Positions 1 to 5,034 of a stretch of DNA of 5,034 bases are shown here, one piece after another. Every line of letters begins with the position of its first letter. Within the stretch, counting starts at the first letter, position 1. Position numbers and translations under genes: made by a program. This stretch comes from Xanthobacteraceae bacterium (lineage in GTDB: Bacteria; Pseudomonadota; Alphaproteobacteria; Rhizobiales; Xanthobacteraceae): contig JASHRR010001461.1 of the NCBI GenBank assembly GCA_030037185.1, positions 1 to 5,034 on the forward strand. The letters run 5' to 3'. The notes beneath the pieces were generated by a model, which was not told the origin of the DNA, searched no databases, and saw only the letters and a list, made by a program, of their open reading frames with translations.

Positions 1-1
1 C

Positions 2-334
2 ATGAATCCCGACCGGCCGCGCCCGAGCTCGCCGGACGAGGCCTTGGCCATCACCAAGACCTATGTCGCCTGGACTGACCGCATCCGCACCGAAGGACGC
101 CACCGCGCCGGCCAGAAGCTAACCAACGACGCCGGCAAGATCATGCAGTCGAAGGGCGGCCGCACCAGCATCACGGACGGCCCGTTCTCGGAGAGCAAGG
201 AAGTGATCGGCGGCTTCTGGGTGATCAGCGCCAAGGACTACGACGAGGCCTGCCGGGTGGCGGAGACGTCGCCGCATCTCGGCCATGGCGGCCGGATCGA
301 GGTCCGCGAGATCGACGAGATGTACTCGACCTGA
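2..334 (+). CDS. YCII/DGPF-domain protein, probably 5'-truncated by the window edge
   Basis: Small YCII-related (DGPF) protein; the biochemical role of this family is largely unknown. The 110 visible residues carry the family signature TDGPFSESKEVIGGFWVI around residues 58-75 (DGPF at 59-62) and the usual ending, GGRIEVREI at 96-104. These match the ferredoxin-like alpha/beta fold. Family members normally open with a short beta strand (MKY/F-hydrophobic-R/H-like) before the 'P..P' segment. That strand is missing here, and the ATG at base 2 sits immediately at the edge, so this Met is probably internal and the gene begins upstream. It ends in TGA 43 bases before an ECF42-type sigma factor gene. 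DGPF proteins and ECF42 sigma factors are a recurrent pair, and by analogy this gene may be a target of that sigma factor. The promoter is outside the window. The family assignment is firm; the function is not. Confidence 0.9.
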   Translation: MNPDRPRPSSPDEALAITKTYVAWTDRIRTEGRHRAGQKLTNDAGKIMQSKGGRTSITDGPFSESKEVIGGFWVISAKDYDEACRVAETSPHLGHGGRIEVREIDEMYST

Positions 335-367
335 TTGAAGCTCGCCGAGGGACTGATGCGGTTGCGA

Positions 368-372
368 TGAGG
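368..372 (+). promoter_or_regulatory. Ribosome binding site of the sigma factor gene
   Basis: TGAGG lies five bases before ATG 378. A TGA in the same frame at 354-356, with no start codon between it and 378, leaves this ATG as the only possible N-terminal start. This supports translation from 378 rather than from a codon upstream. Confidence 0.65.
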
Positions 373-377
373 CTGCC

Positions 378-1631
378 ATGAACGGGGTTGCAAGTTCCGA
401 TACGGGCGTCACATCCGCCGCATTGGTCGACGACTTGTTCCGGCGCGAGGCCGGAAAGATTTCCGCCTGGCTGGCGCGCGTGCTCGGGCCGGGGCGGCTC
501 GACTTGATCGAGGACGCGGTGCAGGACGCGTTCGGGGCGGCGCTGGAGCATTGGCCGTTCAGCGGCGTGCCGCAGCGGCCATCGGCGTGGCTCGCCATCG
601 CCGCCCGCAACAAGGCGCTCGACCGGCTCAAGCGCGATATGCGGCTCGACACGTTCGACGACAACGCGGCGTCGCTGCTTGGCTTTGCCGAGCCAGAAGA
701 CACTGGCCGGCTCGATGACACGCTCGCGCTCATGTTCGTCGCGTGCCATCCGGCACTCGACCGCGACGAGCAGACCATGCTGACGCTCAAGACGGTGTGC
801 GGCTTCGGCGTCAAGGAGATCGCGCGTGCCTATCTGTCGAATCCCGAGGCAGTGACCCAGCGCCTGGTGCGCGCCAAGCGCAAGCTCAAGGAGCTTGACA
901 TCCGCTTCGAGATCCCCGAAGGCCCCGACCTCGCGGCCCGGCTCCCGGCCCTGATCGCTGCGATCTATCTCCTGTTCAACGGCGGTTACACGACCGGCGA
1001 GGGCGAGGCTCTGATGAGCCGCGAGCTGTGCGCCGAGGCTCTGCGGCTCGCTACCCTGCTGACCATCTATCCGACGACCGCGACCGGCGAGTGCCACGCG
1101 CTCGCGGCGCTGATCTCGTTCCACCACGCGCGGGCCGACGCGCGCATCGGTGCGGACGGCGGGCTGATCCTGCTGGCCGAGCAGGACCGGGCGCGCTGGG
1201 AGCGCGACCTGCTTGCCAACGGCTTCACGCACCTGCAGCGGGCGATGGCGTCCGACGCGCTCACCGCGCTGCATGTCGAGGCGGGCATCGCGTCGGTGCA
1301 TGCGGCGGCGCCGTCGTTCGAGGCGACCGACTGGGGCATGATCGCGCATTACTACGGCATGCTCGAAGAGCTCAAGCCGACCCCGGTCGTGGAGCTCAAT
1401 GCCGCGATCGCCTGCGCCCATGTCGAAGGTCCGGCCGCCGGCCTCGCGCGCCTCGATGCGCTTGCGGGTGTGCGGCGGCTCGCGCACTACGCACTCTACC
1501 ACGCCGCGCGCGGCGATTTTCTGGAGAAGCTCGGCCGCCTCGACAAGGCCCGCCAGGCTTTCGCTGCGGCGCTCGAGTGCCCGCTCAACGCCGCGGAGCG
1601 GGCGTATCTGGAGCGAAAGCTGGCGGGATAG
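378..1631 (+). CDS. ECF RNA polymerase sigma factor, ECF42-type with TPR-like C-terminal extension
   Basis: Alternative sigma factor (417 residues) that would direct core RNA polymerase to a small regulon. Region sigma2 spans about residues 17-88, with LDLIEDAVQDAF at 41-52 and WLAIAARNKALDRLKRD at 71-87. Sigma4 spans about 115-172, with CHPALDRDEQTMLTLK at 123-138 and a helix-turn-helix ending VTQRLVRAKRKLKE at 159-172. A helical extension follows (about 185-417) with family landmarks LLFNGGY (198-204), LLAEQDRARW (265-274), VELNAAIACAHVEGP (338-352) and a TPR-like end, LGRLDKARQAFAAALE (385-400). It is about twice the length of an ordinary ECF sigma and fits the COG4941/ECF42 type. In that type the extension is thought to be needed for activity in place of an anti-sigma factor, and none is seen here. 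The start is fixed by an upstream in-frame stop and a TGAGG ribosome site. It is probably co-transcribed with the DGPF gene 43 bases upstream. The activating signal is unknown. Confidence 0.93.
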   Translation: MNGVASSDTGVTSAALVDDLFRREAGKISAWLARVLGPGRLDLIEDAVQDAFGAALEHWPFSGVPQRPSAWLAIAARNKALDRLKRDMRLDTFDDNAASLLGFAEPEDTGRLDDTLALMFVACHPALDRDEQTMLTLKTVCGFGVKEIARAYLSNPEAVTQRLVRAKRKLKELDIRFEIPEGPDLAARLPALIAAIYLLFNGGYTTGEGEALMSRELCAEALRLATLLTIYPTTATGECHALAALISFHHARADARIGADGGLILLAEQDRARWERDLLANGFTHLQRAMASDALTALHVEAGIASVHAAAPSFEATDWGMIAHYYGMLEELKPTPVVELNAAIACAHVEGPAAGLARLDALAGVRRLAHYALYHAARGDFLEKLGRLDKARQAFAAALECPLNAAERAYLERKLAG

Positions 1632-1778
1632 GCTTGCCACCAACCTGCCCACAGTTCACTTTCGCCGACATCCCTACGCGGATCGTAACCTGCAGTTCTC
1701 CCGCTCGCTTAGCTGGAAGCGCTCGATGACATAAAGCTGTGGCGGCCCACTTCTCCAACTGCCCAGCCGCCAGAACTC

Positions 1779-1804
1779 GGAACGCCCCGGCACCGGCCAG
1801 CGTT
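1779..1804 (+). promoter_or_regulatory. Candidate EcfG-type general-stress promoter (GGAAC-N17-CGTT)
   Basis: GGAAC at 1779-1783 and CGTT at 1801-1804 are separated by exactly 17 bases. This matches the published -35/-10 consensus of EcfG (SigT/RpoE4/EcfG) sigma factors of Alphaproteobacteria at all nine defined positions. Transcription would start about 1810-1815, roughly 200 bases before the kinase start codon. A terminator-like hairpin lies in between at 1846-1868, so the promoter may make a short RNA or be read through into the kinase gene. It is a pure sequence match in GC-rich DNA and could be chance. Confidence 0.45.
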
Positions 1805-1845
1805 GGGTTCCTGCGTGGGCTGTGGCGATGTTGCCCCCGCTGGCT

Positions 1846-1868
1846 GCCCGGCCCCTCTGCCGGGTTTT
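1846..1868 (+). terminator. Candidate intrinsic terminator
   Basis: CCCGGC (1847-1852) pairs with GCCGGG (1859-1864) around a six-base loop. A G-T wobble (1846/1865) can extend the stem, and TTTT follows at 1865-1868. The opposite strand has no T-run, so the signal is directional for plus-strand transcription. It lies about 215 bases after the sigma factor stop and could end that transcript, or end or attenuate RNA starting at the promoter match just upstream. The T-run is short, so efficiency is uncertain. Confidence 0.5.
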
Positions 1869-1891
1869 CCCTCCAAAGGGCCAGGCCCAAA

Positions 1892-1907
1892 TATCGGAAT
1901 GCCGATA
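1892..1907. promoter_or_regulatory. Short perfect inverted repeat, possible operator
   Basis: TATCGG (1892-1897) and CCGATA (1902-1907) form a perfect 6-bp inverted repeat around AATG. It is notably A/T-richer than its surroundings and lies about 100 bases before the kinase start. A symmetrical site of this size suits a dimeric DNA-binding regulator. I do not recognise the specific protein, and chance is possible. Confidence 0.25.
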
Positions 1908-1998
1908 AACCTCAGGCATGGCTCCGCTGCCGTAAATGCTTATGTTCAGAGCGTCGCCGGACGGGCTCGACTATGTTGAGCGCTTCGACCGACTTTCT

Positions 1999-2002
1999 GG
2001 AG
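1999..2002 (+). promoter_or_regulatory. Ribosome binding site supporting a GTG start
   Basis: GGAG is followed by a seven-base spacer and then GTG at 2010. A TGA in the kinase frame at 1977-1979, with no other usual start between, makes 2010 the first possible initiation codon. The nearby ATG at 2008 is immediately followed by TGA, so it cannot start the kinase. Confidence 0.7.
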
Positions 2003-2009
2003 CCCCTAT

Positions 2010-4673
2010 GTGACGCCGTTTGTTGCCCTGGCCGACAGCCTGAACAGACAGCGCGCGAGCCAAGCCGCTGGTCTTGCCGCGGTGACAATCGCCGCCGCGG
2101 CGTTAATCAGCTGGTGGGTGTCGCTACCATTGCTGTCGAGCTCGGGCTCGGCCTTCGCAACCGTGAAACCTACGGCGGCCTTGTGTCTCGCGGCGCTCGG
2201 CCTCGCGGTGATGTATCCTGGCACGGCCTCGGGCTTCGCGTTTGCTGCCGGTCTTGCGGTGGCCGCTATCGCTGCACTCGATCTGCTCGATTTATTCGGT
2301 ATCGATTTCGGCATCAACCGCTTGAACGGCTTGCTGGTGCCGCGGACTGCCGTACCAGAACTCGAGAGGTCGTTTCGTTTGATAAATGGGGTGCCCGTGG
2401 CGCTCGAACTCGCGGGCGCCTCGCTCGCACTCGGTTGCTTCGAAAGGCATCGGTTCGCCGCGACCGCTCTCAGCGGCATTGCCGGCGTCATGGCTATCTT
2501 TGCCCTCTTCAACTACCTGAACGGCGTCCATACCCTGTCGATCGAGACGCCCACGCCGCTGACCGCCATTGGCCTGCTTTGCGTCGCCGGCGCGATCATT
2601 TTGCGGATTGGAACAATGCCCGCGCTCCGAAAGCCGCGGCCGTTGTGGCATCTGCTGATCGTGCTCGGATGCGCGGTCATAGCACCGCTATTGCTGTTCG
2701 GCCTGTACACAGGAATTCGCATTACTGACGCGCAGCTGCGCGAGGTTCGGAATGAACTGATGAGTGAGGCACGTATTTTGTCGGCGGGAGTCGACCGTGA
2801 GATCATCGGCGAGATCGAGAGACTGCAGGGATTGGCCGCCTCGGCGTCGCTTCGCCAAGGTGACTTCGCCGAGTTCCAGCGCCAGGCAGAAGTCTCGCTG
2901 GCCTTGCAGCAACGCGGCAATATCGTGCTGATCGATCGCAACATGCAGCAACTCGTCAATACCTTTGTGCCCTTCGGCAAGGCTTTGCCAAAGGCGGTTG
3001 TTCCTAAACTTGTAGAGAGGACCTTCGCAACAGGTAAGCCGCAAGTGACCGGCACGTTCATGGCCCCCATCGTCAACCGGTTTCTGTACGGCATCACCGT
3101 GCCAGTAGAGATCGGCGGCGAGAGCCGCTACGTCCTGGGGAGGTCGCAAGATCAGCAGGCTCTGGCGCGCCTGGTCGCGGCAAATGAACTGCCGCCAGGC
3201 CGGCTCGCGGCAGTCACCGACGCCGCGCACCGCATCATTGCGCGGTCCGAACAGGGGGATGCATACATCGGGAAGGAACTGCCGCTGGCGCAGTGGGGCC
3301 GCGCAGAACCCGGCGGCGTATTTGAGTTTACCGACCCCGAAGGGCGATCATCGCTGCAGGCTTACACGCGATCGGAATTGACCGGCTGGGAAACCGCGGT
3401 GTGGGCCCCCGCGGCCCTGCTCGGGGCTCCGGTTCGGGGGCTATGGTGGACTATAGTCTTGACGGCGTTAGCGGCGTTTGCGCTGGTGGTCACCTTGGCC
3501 TCTTGGCTGGGCCGGCTTATCGCACGCTCGGTTGCTCGGGCGGCACACGCTGCGACCACTTTGGGAGAAGGCAGTCCGTTGCCGTCGAATGAAACCCCGG
3601 TCGCCGAGGTCGACACCCTCATGACGGAGCTTCGGCGGGCGGCGGCCAGGCGACAGGCGGCGGAGCACGACCTGCAGGCGAGCAAAGATCAGCTGCAGAT
3701 GAGCAAAGATCGCTTGCAGCTCGCTTTTGATGCAACCCAGCTCGGGTGGTGGCAGTACGAGCCACACCGCCGCATCGTGTCGGTAGATGCTCGGACTAAA
3801 GAAATCTTCGATCTTACCGCCCATAAGATAGAGATCGATGAGGTGATGGAGCGGGTGCATCCGGACGATGCGGCGGGGTTTTGGGCGAACCGCGAGGCGG
3901 CGCTCGATCCGGCCAATCCGAATCCGTACGTCCAACATGAGTTCCGGGTTCGGCGGCAAGATGGCACGGTACGCTGGGTAGAGGGTCATGGGCTTGCATA
4001 TTTTGAAGGTGCCGGGCCTCAGCGACGGGCTGTGAGCTTGGGTGGCACCGTTCAGGACATCACCGAACGCAAGGAACGTGAGGAAAAAGAGCATCTCCTC
4101 ATGCGCGAGATCAATCATCGCGCCAAGAACATGCTCAGCGTCGTGGACTCGATTGCTCATCAGACCGCCACCAGAAACGCCGAAGGTTTCGTCGAGCGCT
4201 TCTCCGAGCGGATCCAGGCGCTTTCTGCCAATCAGGACCTGTTAGTACGAAGTGAGTGGGGCGGTGTGGATATCGAGGACCTGACCCGGGCCCAGCTCTC
4301 GCATTTCGCAGATCTCCTTGGTTCTCGCATTGTCGTGGCCGGCCCCACGTCGCGCCTGAAACCTGCTGCCGCGCAAGCGATCGGGCTCGCGCTCCACGAA
4401 CTCGCCACCAACGCTGGAAAATACGGGGCACTTTCGACGGATAAAGGTCGCGTCTATGTCTCCTGGGAGATCGTCGACCACACCTTCACGATGAGCTGGA
4501 TCGAGCGCAAAGGGCCGCCGGTATCTGCCCCGAAGCGGCGCGGGTTCGGCACCATCGTCATGAAAGCGATGGCGGAGCGTAGCATGGATGGTGCAGTCGA
4601 CCTTCACTACGCGCCCTCGGGCCTGACTTGGTGCTTGACTTGCCCCGCAGTGAGCGCGCTTGAGTTGGGATAG
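2010..4673 (+). CDS. Membrane-bound HWE-family sensor histidine kinase (7TM module, Cache-like sensor, HAMP-like linker, PAS)
   Basis: Orphan hybrid-sensing kinase of 887 residues in the inner membrane. Seven predicted helices (about 18-42, 51-69, 74-93, 125-143, 150-170, 182-200, 211-233) precede an extracytoplasmic region of about 240 residues. That region resembles a double Cache domain (NIVLIDRNMQQLVNT at 304-318, then a second unit about 395-467). An eighth helix (about 476-500) returns the chain to the cytoplasm, and Arg-rich cytoplasmic loops fit this topology. A HAMP-like linker, a coiled coil and a PAS domain (about 571-690; VHPDD 616-620, GGTVQDITERK 678-688) follow. The HWE core has phospho-acceptor His703 in INHRAKN, an N box LHELATNAGKYGAL (795-808; His796, Asn801) and the diagnostic WxE at Trp830/Glu832. 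All key residues are present, so it should be active. HWE kinases often act through single-domain or PhyR-type regulators encoded elsewhere; none is adjacent. The ligand is unknown. The start is GTG with GGAG seven bases upstream. Confidence 0.93.
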   Translation: MTPFVALADSLNRQRASQAAGLAAVTIAAAALISWWVSLPLLSSSGSAFATVKPTAALCLAALGLAVMYPGTASGFAFAAGLAVAAIAALDLLDLFGIDFGINRLNGLLVPRTAVPELERSFRLINGVPVALELAGASLALGCFERHRFAATALSGIAGVMAIFALFNYLNGVHTLSIETPTPLTAIGLLCVAGAIILRIGTMPALRKPRPLWHLLIVLGCAVIAPLLLFGLYTGIRITDAQLREVRNELMSEARILSAGVDREIIGEIERLQGLAASASLRQGDFAEFQRQAEVSLALQQRGNIVLIDRNMQQLVNTFVPFGKALPKAVVPKLVERTFATGKPQVTGTFMAPIVNRFLYGITVPVEIGGESRYVLGRSQDQQALARLVAANELPPGRLAAVTDAAHRIIARSEQGDAYIGKELPLAQWGRAEPGGVFEFTDPEGRSSLQAYTRSELTGWETAVWAPAALLGAPVRGLWWTIVLTALAAFALVVTLASWLGRLIARSVARAAHAATTLGEGSPLPSNETPVAEVDTLMTELRRAAARRQAAEHDLQASKDQLQMSKDRLQLAFDATQLGWWQYEPHRRIVSVDARTKEIFDLTAHKIEIDEVMERVHPDDAAGFWANREAALDPANPNPYVQHEFRVRRQDGTVRWVEGHGLAYFEGAGPQRRAVSLGGTVQDITERKEREEKEHLLMREINHRAKNMLSVVDSIAHQTATRNAEGFVERFSERIQALSANQDLLVRSEWGGVDIEDLTRAQLSHFADLLGSRIVVAGPTSRLKPAAAQAIGLALHELATNAGKYGALSTDKGRVYVSWEIVDHTFTMSWIERKGPPVSAPKRRGFGTIVMKAMAERSMDGAVDLHYAPSGLTWCLTCPAVSALELG
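3672..3713 (+). repeat. In-frame 21-bp tandem duplication in the kinase coiled-coil linker
   Basis: Two consecutive 21-base units (3672-3692 and 3693-3713) agree at 17 of 21 positions. They encode LQASKDQ and LQMSKDR (residues 555-568), followed by another LQ at 569-570. Each unit is exactly one heptad, so the duplication lengthens the signalling helix between the HAMP-like region and the PAS domain without changing coiled-coil register. Confidence 0.8.
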
Positions 4674-4823
4674 GGATCATAAGCAAATTCTGGGGTCATC
4701 AAGAAATTGAAACTGACGGTGAGGTTCCGGGCGCTCCTTTCGCGGTACCTGTCCTTCTCCGTCCGTTGTGGATGCGTGTCTCTTTTTGGCCGTGTGACAC
4801 GAGTAACGCCGGTCCAAACGGCG
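4674..4823. other. Gene-free flank downstream of the kinase
   Basis: There is no supported gene here. The frames that cross it (4607-4963 minus, 4707-4985 plus) give low-complexity, domain-less peptides and continue into structured RNA-like sequence. Weak stems are possible: CGTGTC 4775-4780 with GACACG 4796-4801, and CGCCG 4807-4811 with CGGCG 4819-4823. The second ends exactly where the putative intron begins. No clear terminator for the kinase gene is seen. Confidence 0.5.
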
Positions 4824-5034
4824 GTGCGTAACTGTAATAGAGATGAAGGAGGGCCCTTCCGAGCCCGCCCGCCGGAAGCGAGCCTTGCATGGGTGGTGGC
4901 AACACCACTCGTGAAGCGTAGGCAGCAGGTGCTGAAGCCGCGTGGTAGCCCCGAAATTTCCATTACGCTGAAGTCTTCGCTTTGAAGGGAGCGGGGGCAG
5001 CATCGGCGAGACCGTAATGAGGCAAGGCATCGCC
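4824..5034 (+). mobile_element. Probable group II intron, 5' end (domain I), continuing beyond the window
   Basis: The stretch begins with GTGCG (4824-4828), the conserved 5' end of bacterial group II introns (GUGYG), and then holds dense potential RNA stems rather than coding sequence. These include GAAGG 4845-4849 with CCTTC 4855-4859; the alternative CTTCC 4856-4860 with GGAAG 4874-4878; an 11-bp hairpin at 4888-4913 with a GCAA tetraloop; and a longer-range 7-bp pairing, CATTACG 4961-4967 with CGTAATG 5013-5019, enclosing an internal hairpin (CTTC 4975-4978 with GAAG 4984-4987). The overall look (GGAGGGCC-type start, GNRA-capped stem, GAAGCG-like junctions) resembles domain I upstream of rhizobial group II reverse transcriptase/maturase genes. 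Domains IV-VI and the maturase would lie past the edge, so the identification is partial. An alternative start is GTGTG at 4792. The intron class cannot be assigned. Confidence 0.55.
4888..4913 (+). other. 11-bp RNA hairpin with GNRA (GCAA) tetraloop
   Basis: Bases 4888-4898 pair with 4903-4913 as 11 consecutive pairs, of which two are G-U wobbles (4892/4909 and 4890/4911). The loop is GCAA at 4899-4902. The wobbles favour folding as plus-strand RNA over a DNA-level palindrome. GNRA loops of this kind make tertiary contacts in group II intron domain I, which fits the surrounding element. Confidence 0.7.

Larger units (their letters stand above)
1632..2009. other. Intergenic region between sigma factor and kinase genes
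   Basis: This 378-base spacer has no convincing protein gene. Open frames on the minus strand (up to about 100 codons, over 1585-1890 and 1674-1919) give Arg/Gly/Trp-rich peptides with no recognisable domain and no clear ribosome site. The plus-strand frame from 1739 runs deep into the kinase gene in another frame. What the spacer does hold is a GGAAC/CGTT promoter match, a terminator-like hairpin, a short inverted repeat and the kinase ribosome site, each listed separately. A small stem (CGCTT 1706-1710 with AAGCG 1717-1721) is too weak to interpret. Confidence 0.6.

Noticed and set aside
119..814. Minus-strand open frame of 231 codons across the DGPF and sigma genes
   Set aside because: It is a Ser/Arg-rich shadow spanning two well-supported genes on the opposite strand.
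225..1652. Long minus-strand open frame (475 codons) opposite the sigma factor gene
   Set aside because: It is antisense to a clearly recognised sigma factor, gives an Arg-rich peptide with no domain, and is typical of GC-rich codon-position shadowing.
1739..2728. Plus-strand open frame of 329 codons covering the spacer and the start of the kinase gene
   Set aside because: It overlaps the kinase gene in another frame; the peptide is Arg/Cys-rich with no recognisable fold, whereas the kinase frame shows coherent membrane helices from residue 18.
4775..4801. Inverted repeat CGTGTC/GACACG with a T-run in the loop as a kinase terminator
   Set aside because: The stem is only six pairs, the loop is 15 bases, and the T-run lies in the loop instead of after the stem.
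4607..4963. Minus-strand open frame of 118 codons at the kinase end and downstream
   Set aside because: It begins inside the putative intron and runs into the kinase 3' end; there is no domain and no conserved-looking composition.
4707..4985. Plus-strand open frame of 92 codons downstream of the kinase
   Set aside because: Its second half is the structured intron-like RNA, and no ribosome site or domain is visible. It is likely a spurious peptide.
1..5034. CRISPR array, tRNA or rRNA genes, toxin-antitoxin or defence genes
   Set aside because: No regularly spaced repeats, cloverleaf-like segments or rRNA-like conserved blocks were seen, and all three protein genes belong to signalling or transcription families.

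Overview
The window reads as GC-rich chromosomal DNA of an alphaproteobacterium, most likely from the Rhizobiales (Bradyrhizobium/Rhodopseudomonas-like). This placement is an inference. It rests on an HWE-family sensor histidine kinase, a family concentrated in Alphaproteobacteria, and on a sequence matching the alphaproteobacterial EcfG general-stress promoter (GGAAC-N17-CGTT) in front of it. All three protein genes lie on the + strand.

Left part (1-1631): a two-gene unit. It begins with the 3' part of a YCII/DGPF-domain protein gene, whose true start probably lies before the window. After 43 bases comes a complete ECF sigma factor of the long ECF42 type, with sigma2 and sigma4 regions followed by a TPR-like C-terminal extension of about 240 residues. 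DGPF proteins next to this sigma type are a known conserved pairing, and the sigma factor probably controls the DGPF gene. No anti-sigma factor is visible.

Middle spacer (1632-2009): 378 bases without a convincing gene. It holds the EcfG-type promoter match (1779-1804), a GC hairpin followed by TTTT that looks like an intrinsic terminator (1846-1868), and a short perfect inverted repeat (1892-1907). The promoter lies upstream of the terminator, which allows a short stress-induced RNA, an attenuated leader, or simply the end of the sigma-factor transcript.

Right part (2010-4673): one large gene for an 887-residue membrane sensor kinase. It has a seven-helix N-terminal membrane module built from three similar hairpins, a large extracytoplasmic double-Cache-like sensor, an eighth helix, a HAMP-like linker, a coiled coil with a recent-looking 21-bp heptad duplication, a PAS domain and an HWE kinase core. 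No response regulator is adjacent, so it is an orphan kinase. Kinases of this class commonly feed the PhyR-NepR-EcfG general stress response.

Right edge (4674-5034): no protein gene is supported. From about 4824 the sequence looks like the 5' end of a bacterial group II intron: GTGCG, then dense RNA-type stems including an 11-bp hairpin capped by a GCAA tetraloop. It runs off the window, and a maturase gene would be expected beyond the edge.
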